From Pseudomonadota bacterium (GTDB taxonomy: Bacteria; Desulfobacterota; Syntrophia; Syntrophales; UBA5619): a stretch of DNA of 17,791 bases. The DNA lies in NCBI GenBank assembly GCA_018896355.1, contig JAHIMW010000054.1:1-17791 (forward strand), in the 5' to 3' direction. The notes under the pieces were generated by a model that did not search any database, had not been told where the DNA came from, and saw nothing but the letters and a program-made list of their open reading frames with translations. A program made the position numbers and the translations under genes. Below, in pieces: positions 1-7,176 of the stretch; position 1 is the first letter of the stretch; the number at the start of each line of letters is the position of its first letter.

Positions 1-187
1 ACCAGTATTCGGGCTCCGATCCGCCATCGACCAGCCCCAGTTTAAAAAGGACTTTGCCCTAATTCATCTATTGCGACCCGGAAGCCCTCATTCTCTCTTT
101 TGCGGATTGAAAAAAGCGGGGGGCGATAACATGGCATGACAAGACGATGGCGATGCTCCATGGATTCGTGGTAGAATAATTTGGAAT

Positions 188-217
188 TTGACGGCAGATG
201 ATTTATAAGTATATGAT
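188..217 (+). promoter_or_regulatory. Putative sigma-70 promoter of ruvX-mltG
   Basis: TTGACG (188-193) and TATGAT (212-217) are separated by 18 bp and match the -35 and -10 consensus at 5 of 6 positions each. An overlapping alternative is TTGGAA (181-186), 17 bp, TATAAG (204-209). Either would start transcription at about 216-225, so the ATG at 218 would lie in the promoter or at the extreme 5' end of the mRNA. This favours the ATG at 236 as the ruvX start. The surrounding bases are clearly richer in A and T than the genes. This is a motif match only; no transcript data are available. Confidence 0.45.
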
Positions 218-235
218 ATGCTGAAGGGATGGAAG

Positions 236-673
236 ATGAAAGTGCTGGGACTCGATTATGGCGATCGGAGGATCGGCGTCGCAATCTGCGATGAGCTTGG
301 GATGACCGCCCGGGGGATCGCCACCGTCGTCCGGAAGAACCGCGATGCGGATCTCGCGGCGATCTCCGGGTTCGTCGAACGCTTCGGCGTCGAAAAGATC
401 GTCATCGGTTACCCGCTCCGCCTCGACGGCAGCGAGGGGATCCAGTGCGATAAGGTCAACCGGTTCGCCCGGCGGCTGGAGGCCCGTCTGTCCATGCCCG
501 TGATCCGCCGGGATGAAACCCTTTCCACGAAAGAGGCGGAGGAGCTCCTTAGGAAAACCGGCGTGCGCCGGGAGAAGCAAAGGGCGGTCGTCGACCGGCT
601 GGCCGCCTGCATCATCCTTCAAGGCTATCTCGATGCTCTTCCCCAAGAAGAGAAAAATGGACGGACCGCCTAA
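236..673 (+). CDS. ruvX: RuvX/YqgF-family putative pre-16S rRNA nuclease / Holliday junction resolvase-like protein
   Basis: The predicted cytoplasmic protein has 145 residues, the usual family size, with an RNase H-like fold. Members process the 5' end of pre-16S rRNA and were earlier proposed to be Holliday junction resolvases. Family motifs are visible in order: LGLDYGDRRIGVAICD near the N-terminus (first catalytic Asp), VIGYPLRLDGSEG in the middle, RDETLST (second acidic residue), and VDRLAACIILQGYLD near the end (last Asp). I chose the ATG at 236 because AAGGGA (224-229) and GGAAG (231-235) precede it, and because the in-frame ATG at 218 lies inside the likely promoter; that longer form would add MLKGWK. 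The stop codon overlaps the mltG start by one base, so the two are probably co-transcribed. Family assignment is firm; the exact activity of this protein is inferred. Confidence 0.93.
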   Translation: MKVLGLDYGDRRIGVAICDELGMTARGIATVVRKNRDADLAAISGFVERFGVEKIVIGYPLRLDGSEGIQCDKVNRFARRLEARLSMPVIRRDETLSTKEAEELLRKTGVRREKQRAVVDRLAACIILQGYLDALPQEEKNGRTA

Positions 674-760
674 TGAACATGCTTGCATGGATTAAAAAGA
701 GATGGGAGGAGATAAAACGGACAGATCGCCCGATGAACCTGCTTGCATTTATTAAAGAAA
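661..760 (+). repeat. Imperfect 60-bp-period tandem duplication at the ruvX-mltG junction
   Basis: Bases 661-700 and 721-760 align without gaps and match at 31 of 40 positions by hand count; similarity fades beyond about 760. The core shared by both copies is ATGAAC, then GCTTGCAT, then ATTAAA. The period of 60 bp keeps the reading frame, so mltG begins with two related peptides, MNMLAWIK and MNLLAFIK, 20 codons apart. The first copy also contains the ruvX stop codon. It looks like an old in-frame tandem duplication of the start region. Confidence 0.8.
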
Positions 761-1788
761 AGAGCATGGGAATAACCCTCAATCATCGGCGAAAGAGGGC
801 GCTCCTGTTGCTTCTGGTCCTTTTCTTTACCGGAGCGGCTTTCTACCGTTATGCAACAACCCCCGTCAACGACATCACCATCGCCAAGACGGTCGACATC
901 CCGAAAGGATCCGGTTTCTTCCGGATTACGGAGATTCTCAACAATGCCGGTCTGGTTCATAATCGTCCCTTCTTCTGGATGCTGGCCCTGGGCAAAAATG
1001 CGGCGGGACACATTCGGGCGGGTGAATATGAACTCTCCAGTGCGATGTCGCCTTCGGTGATCCTCAACAAATTGGTCCGGGGGGAGATCAAGGTTTATCA
1101 GGTGACACTGCCCGAGGACATCACCGCAAACGAGGTGGCCCGGCGGCTTGCCGCCTTTAAACTGGTGGATGAAAAAGAATTCATGACGTTGGCAACCGAC
1201 CGATCTTTCCTCGCCTCTCTCGACATCGAGGCCGACAGCATTGAGGGATACCTCTACCCCGACACCTACCGGTTCGATCGGTCCATGGCGATCAAAGTAA
1301 TCATCCGGATCATTGTTGCGCGGTTCTGGAGGACCGTGACGCCGGAGATGCGGGAGCGGGCAGAGGAAATCGGCCTGACCCTCCCCCAGTGGGTGACCCT
1401 TGCCTCGATCATCGGCAAGGAATCTGGAAACAACGCCGAAAAACCGCTGATCTCCGCCGTTTTTCACAACCGTATGAAAAGGGGGATGAAACTGCAGAGC
1501 GACCCGACGGCCATATACAACTTACAACAGGAAAACGGCCAAGTGAAAACCATCCTGCGAAGGCACCTGAAATCGGACACACCCCACAACACCTACCGGA
1601 TCGACGGGTTGCCGCCTGGTCCCATCGCCAACCCCGGCATCGATTCCCTTCGGGCGGCCCTCTACCCCGCCAAAGTCAATTACCTCTTCTTCGTCTCCAA
1701 GAACGACGGCACACATAATTTCTCCACCAACCTCGCCAGCCACAATCAGGCCGTTTTAAAATATCAGATTAACAGACAAAAAAAGTAA
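673..1788 (+). CDS. mltG: Endolytic murein transglycosylase MltG (YceG family)
   Basis: This is an inner-membrane lytic transglycosylase that cuts nascent glycan strands and is thought to set their length. The 371 residues comprise a cytoplasmic N-terminus, one membrane segment at about 42-58 (RALLLLLVLFFTGAAFY), a LysM-like part at about 65-150, and the catalytic YceG domain at about 150-365. Recognisable motifs are GYLYPDTY (192-199), ASIIGKES (244-251), LQSDPTAIY (274-282), GLPPGPIANPG (312-322) and FSTNLASHN. The catalytic Glu, equivalent to E. coli Glu218, is Glu250. The usual acidic residue two places before it (EKE in E. coli) is Gly248 here. The start at 673 overlaps the ruvX stop but has a poor ribosome site. 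In-frame ATGs at 733 (second copy of the tandem duplication) and 766 are real alternatives and would still leave the membrane segment intact. Confidence 0.93.
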   Translation: MNMLAWIKKRWEEIKRTDRPMNLLAFIKEKSMGITLNHRRKRALLLLLVLFFTGAAFYRYATTPVNDITIAKTVDIPKGSGFFRITEILNNAGLVHNRPFFWMLALGKNAAGHIRAGEYELSSAMSPSVILNKLVRGEIKVYQVTLPEDITANEVARRLAAFKLVDEKEFMTLATDRSFLASLDIEADSIEGYLYPDTYRFDRSMAIKVIIRIIVARFWRTVTPEMRERAEEIGLTLPQWVTLASIIGKESGNNAEKPLISAVFHNRMKRGMKLQSDPTAIYNLQQENGQVKTILRRHLKSDTPHNTYRIDGLPPGPIANPGIDSLRAALYPAKVNYLFFVSKNDGTHNFSTNLASHNQAVLKYQINRQKK

Positions 1789-1798
1789 AAAATATTTC

Positions 1799-1827
1799 TT
1801 GACAAAGGCAAAATCCTCCTCTATCTT
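1799..1827 (+). promoter_or_regulatory. Sigma-70 promoter of the mraZ/dcw operon
   Basis: A perfect -35 box TTGACA (1799-1804) is followed by a 17-bp spacer and TATCTT (1822-1827), which matches the -10 consensus at 4 of 6 positions. It lies in the 86-base gap after mltG, which is the most A/T-rich stretch near the genes. The predicted start point is around 1834, just before the three GTGG boxes, so a repressor bound there would block initiation or early elongation. No terminator hairpin is visible after mltG, so read-through from upstream is possible. Confidence 0.75.
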
Positions 1828-1836
1828 AGGCCAAAA

Positions 1837-1860
1837 GTGGGGCAAAGTGGATTATTGTGG
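1837..1860 (+). promoter_or_regulatory. MraZ operator: three GTGG boxes at 10-bp spacing
   Basis: GTGG occurs at 1837-1840, 1847-1850 and 1857-1860, exactly one helical turn apart and all in the same orientation. In characterised bacteria MraZ, a ring-shaped AbrB-like protein, binds three or four direct repeats of this kind (TGGG-like boxes with 10-bp period) upstream of its own gene. Position downstream of the promoter and directly before mraZ fits autorepression of the whole cluster. The last box runs into the mraZ ribosome site GGAGGG (1859-1864). Confidence 0.82.
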
Positions 1861-1874
1861 AGGGAAAGCCTTCA

Positions 1875-2321
1875 ATGTCTGTCTTCAGGGGTCAGTATTA
1901 CCACACCATCGACGACAAAGGGAGAGTCATTTTTCCTTCGCGACTCCGTGAGGTGTTCGCCGAGAAATACGACAACCGTCTCGTCATCACGAACTGGGAC
2001 GGCTATCTGATGATTTTTCCTTACGATGAGTGGCGTATCATCGAGGAAAAGGTCTCTCACCAATCCCTGCTGCGGAAAGAGGTCCGCGCCTTTCAGCGGT
2101 TTTTCATGTCCGGGGCGGTTGATTGCACTCTGGATGGCCAGGGAAGGATCCTCATTCCCCAAAATCTCAGGGAATTTGCAAAGATAGAGAAGGACATCGT
2201 CATCGCCGGCATGATCAAGGTGATCGAGATCTGGAGCAAGGACAGGTTCGAAGCCGAGATGAAAAAAAGCGGGGACAACCTGGACGGCTTCAGCGACTAT
2301 ATGGCGGATCTCGGGATATAG
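1875..2321 (+). CDS. mraZ: Transcriptional regulator MraZ
   Basis: MraZ is the first gene of classical dcw clusters and represses its own promoter. The 148 residues show the typical duplicated SpoVT/AbrB-like fold: repeat one has FRGQYYHTIDDKGRVIFPSRLR (conserved core DDKGR at 13-17), and repeat two has DCTLDGQGRILIPQNLRE (core DGQGR at 87-91). I chose ATG 1875 because GGAGGG at 1859-1864 is 10 bases upstream and because family members start right at the FRGQYYH stretch. The in-frame GTG at 1857 would begin inside the third operator box and is unlikely. The operator and promoter directly upstream support autoregulation. The protein is expected to form a ring of eight or more subunits in the nucleoid; that comes from the family, not from this sequence. 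Confidence 0.96.
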   Translation: MSVFRGQYYHTIDDKGRVIFPSRLREVFAEKYDNRLVITNWDGYLMIFPYDEWRIIEEKVSHQSLLRKEVRAFQRFFMSGAVDCTLDGQGRILIPQNLREFAKIEKDIVIAGMIKVIEIWSKDRFEAEMKKSGDNLDGFSDYMADLGI

Positions 2322-2370
2322 AATGGCCCCAGACGGGCTGCTCCCAAATTCGTAGCGAAAGTAACATGAT

Positions 2371-3321
2371 ATGGACGTCTTCCACAAGCCGGTTTTGGTT
2401 GCAGAGGTTATGGCATCCCTTCAATGCCGAACCGGGGCCGTCTATCTGGACGGCACGGTGGGGGGCGGAGGTCACGCCTTTGAAATTTTGCGGAACTCGG
2501 CGCCGAACGGCCGACTGATCGGCATCGACACCGATGCGGATGCACTGCGGGAAGCACAGAGGCGCCTGGCGCCTTTCGGCGACCGGGCGACCCTGCTGAA
2601 GGGAAATTTCGCCACGATGGAAACCATTCTAACCGGGATGAACATCGGAAAGGTGGAGGGAATCCTCCTCGATCTGGGGGTTTCCTCCCATCAACTGGAC
2701 ACGGCAGGACGGGGCTTCAGCTTCGCCCTGGATGCCCCTCTGGACATGCGGATGGACCAGGACCAGGGTCCGAGCGCGGACGATCTCATCCACACGCTGT
2801 CCCGGAACGAACTGGAAAAGATCATCCGGAATTACGGAGAGGAGAGGATGGCGGGAAGAATTGCGCGGGCCATTGTGGAGAGGCGGACTCTTTCCCCGAT
2901 CCGAACGACGGCCGATCTCGCCGGAATCGTGGCCTCGGCATTGCCCAAGGCCCGGAGACTTACCCGGATCCACCCGGCCACCCGGACCTTCCAGGCCCTC
3001 CGAATCGCTGTTAACGATGAACTCGCCAGCCTGCGGCAGGCTTTAACAGACGGAATGGAGTGTCTCAATGACGGCGGACGCTTCTGTGTGATCTCTTTTC
3101 ATTCACTGGAGGACCGAATCGTGAAGAACGCGTTTCATGCGGAGGAGAAAGGCTGCACCTGCCCTTCCGATCTTCCCTGCTGCTCCTGCGGTCGGAAACC
3201 GACGATGAAAGTCCTGACACGGAAGCCGGTGGTTCCCGGTGAGACGGAGGTCCACGATAACCCGCGGGCCAGAAGCGCAAAACTGAGAGTCGCAGAGAGG
3301 ATAGGATCATGCAGGCCGTAG
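2371..3321 (+). CDS. rsmH: 16S rRNA (cytosine(1402)-N4)-methyltransferase RsmH
   Basis: RsmH (MraW) uses S-adenosylmethionine to methylate N4 of C1402 in the ribosomal decoding centre. The 316 residues are normal length. The N-terminus HKPVLVAEV is typical, the SAM site is visible as GTVGGGGH (28-35) and IDTDADAL (52-59), and the family signatures are DLGVSSHQLD (101-110), GRGFSF (113-118) and DAPLDMRMD (121-129). Later come RIHPATRTFQALRIAVN and ISFHSLEDRIVK. A cysteine cluster (CTCP...CCSC) lies near residues 260-272 and resembles that of many homologues. The gene starts 49 bases after mraZ, a looser junction than the rest, with only a weak ribosome site (GCGAAAG). It overlaps ftsL by 13 bases. 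Confidence 0.97.
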   Translation: MDVFHKPVLVAEVMASLQCRTGAVYLDGTVGGGGHAFEILRNSAPNGRLIGIDTDADALREAQRRLAPFGDRATLLKGNFATMETILTGMNIGKVEGILLDLGVSSHQLDTAGRGFSFALDAPLDMRMDQDQGPSADDLIHTLSRNELEKIIRNYGEERMAGRIARAIVERRTLSPIRTTADLAGIVASALPKARRLTRIHPATRTFQALRIAVNDELASLRQALTDGMECLNDGGRFCVISFHSLEDRIVKNAFHAEEKGCTCPSDLPCCSCGRKPTMKVLTRKPVVPGETEVHDNPRARSAKLRVAERIGSCRP

Positions 3322-3629
3322 AGGTTCTCAAACAGACGGTTCGCCCACAGGAGGATGCATCCGGCCGTATCGGATATTCGACCTGGATCTTCATCGCCTC
3401 AGTCCTGATGGCGGTCGCCCTCCTCTACGTATGGAGCCATATCCACATGACGGAGTTGGAGTACCAGATCGCCCGGGAACTGAGCATCCGGGAACAGATC
3501 ACGGAAGAGCAGACGAAGCTGAAGGTCGAATTCGCCACGCTGAAATCACCCCAAAGGATCGAAACCATCGCCCGGGAAAAACTGCAGATGACGTATCCGG
3601 AAAGGGAACAGGTGATCCTGCTGAAATGA
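3309..3629 (+). CDS. ftsL: Cell division protein FtsL-like
   Basis: A 106-residue bitopic membrane protein in the ftsL position, between rsmH and ftsI. It has a short cytoplasmic N-terminus, one membrane segment at about 24-42 (STWIFIASVLMAVALLYVW), then a periplasmic helix at about 47-80 with coiled-coil character (MTELEYQIARELSIREQITEEQTKLK). The C-terminus has the pattern SPQRIETIAREKLQM, shared by FtsL/DivIC-type proteins. FtsL pairs with FtsB and FtsQ and activates FtsW-FtsI; no FtsB gene is present here. Sequence conservation in this family is low, so the call rests on size, topology, the C-terminal motif and position. The ATG at 3309 follows AGAGAGGATAGG. The stop TGA overlaps the ftsI ATG. 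Confidence 0.88.
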   Translation: MQAVEVLKQTVRPQEDASGRIGYSTWIFIASVLMAVALLYVWSHIHMTELEYQIARELSIREQITEEQTKLKVEFATLKSPQRIETIAREKLQMTYPEREQVILLK

Positions 3630-5635
3630 CCGGCGAATCCAGAAAGTGGATGAAATTCCGAATCGCTATGCTGCTGGCTTTCTTCCTGGTGCTTTTCACC
3701 GCCCTCGTATCGCGCGCTTTTCAACTGCAGATCCTGTCCGGAAAGGCGCTGAAGGCCCTTGCCCAAAAGCAGCATACTCAGACCCTTCTGCTGCAGCCGG
3801 AAAGGGGGATCATCTTCGACCGGAACGGCGAAAAAATGGCCGCCACAATCATGGCCGATTCCGTTTTCGCCGATCCATCCAAGATCGAGAACCCCCGCGA
3901 GGTCGCTGGGCGGCTCGCTGTCATTCTCCAGACAGACAAGGCGGTTCTTCAGAAAAAATTGTCCGGCACAAAGAATTTCCGTTGGCTCGCCCGGGGAATC
4001 ACCCCCGAACAGGCCAGTCTCGTGCAGGAGATGGGCGTCGATGGAATCATCATCTTAAAGGAACCAAAACGTTACTATCCCAGCGGCGAAGTGGCCGGCC
4101 ATCTGATCGGCTTTGTCGGCATCGACGCCACCGGCCTTGAAGGGCTTGAGCTGCGCTATGACCGCTATCTGAAGGGCGCCCCTGAAAAATTGATCTGGAC
4201 GCGTGACGCCAAAGGGAAGCGTCTCTATCCCCGTGTGGAGAGGCCCGAAACCGTCCAGAAGGAGAATTACCATCTCGTTCTGACCATCGACAACCGCATT
4301 CAGCACCTCGTGGAATCCCATCTGAAAGCCGCCGTAAAGAACAAAGGCGCCAAGGGGGGATTCGCCATCGTCATGGATCCCAAGACGGGAGAAATCCTGG
4401 CCCTGGCCAATGAGTTGGGATTCGACCCCAACCGTTTTTCCTCGGTCAACCTCGCCGCCGGGAAAAACAAGGCGATCACCGACAGTTTCGATCCCGGCTC
4501 CACCTTCAAGCCGTTTCTGGTAGCGGCTGCCCTTGAAGAGGGAGTCGTCAAGGAAACGGATCTGTTCAACTGCGAAAACGGCAGTTATACGATCGCCGAC
4601 CGGGTGTTCCGCGAGGCGCAACGCAAGCGCCATGGCGCGCTGAGCGTACACGATATCCTCAAATATTCGAGCAATATCGGATCGATCAAGATCGCCGAGA
4701 AGCTTGGCAAGGAGCGGTTCTCCCAGTATATTCGCAAGTTCGGGTTCGGCGCCAAAACCGGAATCGATCTCCCGGGCGAGGTAAGAGGGCTTCTACGGCC
4801 TGTGGAGAAATGGACCAGGGTGGACGCCGCGGCCATCTCCTTCGGCCAGGGGATCTCCGTCACGGCCATCCAATTGATCACAGCACTCTCGAGCATTGCC
4901 AATCAGGGGCTCCTGATGAAGCCTTTGATCGTTCGCGGGCTCATGGACCGGAACGGAAACCTCGTACAGACTTATCAGCCCAGCGCGGTCCGCCGGGTCA
5001 TATCCCGCGAGACGGCAAAGCGTCTCACCGCCATCCTGACCGACGTGGTCGGCATGGAAGACGGGACCGGCAAGCATGCACGCATCGTAAACGTCGCCGT
5101 CGCGGGGAAGACGGGCACGTCGCAGAAATTCGATTTTGCCCAGCGCGCCTACTCCTCGGAGAGGGTCAAAACCTCCTTCATGGGGTTCTTTCCAGCGGAG
5201 GACCCGCAGATTGCAATCCTGGTCGTTCTCGACGAACCGCAACGGGATCGGTGGGGCGGCGTGGCGGCTGCCCCGGTCTTCAAGAATATCGGGGAACAGC
5301 TTCTGACCTGCTTCAAAACGAACATCCGGGAGAACCCCGTTGGGGACACCTTGCCGCAAGGTGTCCCCGAGGGGAAACCCGTCAGCAGCGACATGAAGGT
5401 CATGCTTGCATCCGTCCCGGCGCCACCCACAGACCTGTCAGGAACGGAGACAGACGAGACCACGGTGCCGAATTTCCGGGGAATGACAATCCGCGAGGTC
5501 ATCAAAAAATCGAAAGAAAACGGGATCGATGTACGTGTCATCGGAAGCGGTTGGGCGATCGCTCAGCAGCCGGCAGCCGGGATGCCCGCGCCGGAGGACC
5601 GCTTCTGCACTGTCACCTTCGGGATGGGTTCTTGA
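3626..5635 (+). CDS. ftsI: Septal peptidoglycan transpeptidase (class B PBP, FtsI/PBP3) with C-terminal PASTA domain
   Basis: This septal class B penicillin-binding protein crosslinks stem peptides and partners FtsW. In its 669 residues I see a membrane anchor at about 10-30, the class B dimerisation domain with RGIIFDRNG (60-68), and a transpeptidase domain with all three active-site motifs: STFK (292-295, nucleophile Ser292), SSN (348-350) and KTG (495-497). A linker of about 45 residues follows, then one PASTA domain at about 611-668 (TTVPNFRGMTIREVIKKSKE onward). A single PASTA repeat is known in PBPs of Gram-positives and some Desulfobacterota and is absent in E. coli FtsI. I chose ATG 3626: it overlaps the ftsL stop and has AGGTGA at 3610-3615. 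The frame is open back to 3431, but that part is a shadow of ftsL. ATG 3650 is a weaker alternative. The linker contains a perfect palindrome (5342-5368). Confidence 0.96.
   Translation: MTGESRKWMKFRIAMLLAFFLVLFTALVSRAFQLQILSGKALKALAQKQHTQTLLLQPERGIIFDRNGEKMAATIMADSVFADPSKIENPREVAGRLAVILQTDKAVLQKKLSGTKNFRWLARGITPEQASLVQEMGVDGIIILKEPKRYYPSGEVAGHLIGFVGIDATGLEGLELRYDRYLKGAPEKLIWTRDAKGKRLYPRVERPETVQKENYHLVLTIDNRIQHLVESHLKAAVKNKGAKGGFAIVMDPKTGEILALANELGFDPNRFSSVNLAAGKNKAITDSFDPGSTFKPFLVAAALEEGVVKETDLFNCENGSYTIADRVFREAQRKRHGALSVHDILKYSSNIGSIKIAEKLGKERFSQYIRKFGFGAKTGIDLPGEVRGLLRPVEKWTRVDAAAISFGQGISVTAIQLITALSSIANQGLLMKPLIVRGLMDRNGNLVQTYQPSAVRRVISRETAKRLTAILTDVVGMEDGTGKHARIVNVAVAGKTGTSQKFDFAQRAYSSERVKTSFMGFFPAEDPQIAILVVLDEPQRDRWGGVAAAPVFKNIGEQLLTCFKTNIRENPVGDTLPQGVPEGKPVSSDMKVMLASVPAPPTDLSGTETDETTVPNFRGMTIREVIKKSKENGIDVRVIGSGWAIAQQPAAGMPAPEDRFCTVTFGMGS
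5342..5368. repeat. Perfect palindrome (12-bp arms, 3-base loop) inside ftsI linker
   Basis: The left arm GGGGACACCTTG (5342-5353) and right arm CAAGGTGTCCCC (5357-5368) are perfectly complementary around the loop CCG. It encodes part of the linker between the transpeptidase and PASTA domains (about DTLPQGVP), so the insertion is tolerated. A stem this long and perfect is unexpected in coding sequence. Its ends, GGGGACA and TGTCCCC, nearly match those of the palindrome at 13485-13509. Confidence 0.87.
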
Positions 5636-5643
5636 GGTGTCCG

Positions 5644-7176
5644 ATGCAACTTCCGCAGTTGATGAAAGGAATCGAAACCATCGGGATCACGGGAGATCCG
5701 GACGGGGAAGTGCATTCCGTCCGTTACGACTCGCGCCAGTGTGAAAAGAACAGTCTCTTCGTGGCGATCTCCGGCCTAAAGACGGACGGCCATCAATTCA
5801 TCGGTGATGCCCTGACCCGCGGCGCCCGTTTTATCATCCATGAGCGAGACTTCACCCCGCCCGCCGGCGTTACGGCCATCCGTGTCCGCAACAGCCGTCA
5901 GGTTCTGGGCCGCCTTGGAAGGAATTTCTTCGGGCACCCCTCATCCTCTCTCTGCCTTATTGCCGTGGTGGGAACGAACGGAAAGACCACCATTTCCTAC
6001 ATTCTGGAGGCGATCCTCCGGGCCGCGGGCCACTCCGTCGGCATCATGGGAACGGTCGACTACCGATACGGCGACAAGAGTCTCCCCGCACCCAACACCA
6101 CACCCGAATCCTTCGAGATGCAGCGGATTCTCCGGGAGATGGCCGATCACGGGGTCACCCACTGCGTGGTCGAGGTTTCCTCCCACGCCATCGACCTCCG
6201 CAGGGTCGATGACTGCGCGTTCGACCTGGGGATCTTCACCAATCTCACACAGGACCACCTCGATTACCACCGAACCATGGAAAACTACTTCCAGGTAAAA
6301 AAGCGCTTTTTTTCCGAGATTCTCCCCGGCGGTGGGAAAAACCGCCCCCGGCCGATGATCGTCAACGGCGACGATCCTTTTGGGCGGCGAATCATCCGGG
6401 AAGTCGGGGGCGTCTGCATCACTTACGGTATCGACAACCCCTGCGATGTCCATCCAAACCCCTTTCATCTCTCTCTCGGGGGGATCGACGCGAAGCTGAA
6501 CATCGAGGACGATGCGCTCGACATCACATCCCCACTGATGGGAAGATTCAATCTCTACAACATCCTTGCCGCGGCGGCGGCGGCCCGATCCATCGAGATT
6601 CCCGGACGGGTCATCCGGAACGGGATCGCCGGTCTGATCCAGGTCCCGGGACGGCTTGAAAAAGTGAACACGGCGGGGCAGCCCGCCGTTTTTGTTGATT
6701 ATGCCCACACGGACGACGCCCTGAAGCGGGTCCTCCAGAATCTGACACTCTTCCGGAAGGAAAGGATCATCACCGTTTTCGGGTGCGGCGGGGATCGGGA
6801 CCGCGGGAAGAGACCGCTCATGGGCGAGGCCGCTGCGGCTTACAGCGATCTGACCATCGTAACCTCGGATAACCCGCGGATGGAGGATCCCCTGGAGATC
6901 ATCCGGGAGATCGAAACGGGCATTCGGGCGCCGAAATTCACCGATATCCGGGAATTTAGGAGAATCCCGGAGCAGAGAGGCTACCTCGTCCTCCCCGACC
7001 GGAGAGCGGCCATCGCCGCGGCCATCGGTCTCGCCGGGCCTGCGGATATTGTCCTCATCGCCGGAAAGGGCCACGAGGATTTCCAGATCGTCGGCAGCCG
7101 GAAGTTTCCCTTCGACGATCGTATAATCGCGCGGGAGGAGCTGAGGCTTTGGCAAACCGGGAGGGAAGGATCATGA
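5644..7176 (+). CDS. murE: UDP-N-acetylmuramoyl-L-alanyl-D-glutamate--2,6-diaminopimelate ligase MurE
   Basis: MurE is a cytoplasmic ATP-dependent ligase that adds the third residue of the peptidoglycan stem. The 510 residues show the three Mur ligase domains: an N-terminal UDP-substrate domain with SVRYDSRQ (25-32), the ATP site GTNGKT (110-115), TNLTQDHLDYH (199-209), a lysine-rich VKKRFF (218-223) where the carbamylated Lys is expected, and the C-terminal domain. The motif DNPRMEDP (409-416) marks enzymes that use meso-diaminopimelate; Lys-adding enzymes differ here. AGKGHED (473-479) follows. I chose ATG 5644 because GAGGTG (5634-5639) lies just upstream. The open frame extending back to 4810 is a shadow of ftsI. 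The gene starts 8 bases after ftsI, and its stop overlaps the murF ATG. Confidence 0.97.
   Translation: MQLPQLMKGIETIGITGDPDGEVHSVRYDSRQCEKNSLFVAISGLKTDGHQFIGDALTRGARFIIHERDFTPPAGVTAIRVRNSRQVLGRLGRNFFGHPSSSLCLIAVVGTNGKTTISYILEAILRAAGHSVGIMGTVDYRYGDKSLPAPNTTPESFEMQRILREMADHGVTHCVVEVSSHAIDLRRVDDCAFDLGIFTNLTQDHLDYHRTMENYFQVKKRFFSEILPGGGKNRPRPMIVNGDDPFGRRIIREVGGVCITYGIDNPCDVHPNPFHLSLGGIDAKLNIEDDALDITSPLMGRFNLYNILAAAAAARSIEIPGRVIRNGIAGLIQVPGRLEKVNTAGQPAVFVDYAHTDDALKRVLQNLTLFRKERIITVFGCGGDRDRGKRPLMGEAAAAYSDLTIVTSDNPRMEDPLEIIREIETGIRAPKFTDIREFRRIPEQRGYLVLPDRRAAIAAAIGLAGPADIVLIAGKGHEDFQIVGSRKFPFDDRIIAREELRLWQTGREGS

Noticed and set aside
3..62. Possible C-terminal tail of an upstream gene in + frame 3, ending TAA at 60-62
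   Set aside because: Nineteen codons with no recognisable sequence; cannot be told from a chance frame.
42..169. Minus-strand peptide ending in GFRVAIDELG, faintly like the EAL-domain DDFG motif
   Set aside because: Only a few residues match, the frame stops a few codons later, and no other EAL motif is seen. Probably chance.
3431..3625. Upstream extension of the ftsI frame over ftsL
   Set aside because: It is a shadow of ftsL; the conserved membrane anchor begins after ATG 3626.
4810..5643. Upstream extension of the murE frame over ftsI
   Set aside because: The translation is compositionally a frame-shifted shadow of ftsI; family length and the GAGGTG ribosome site support the start at 5644.
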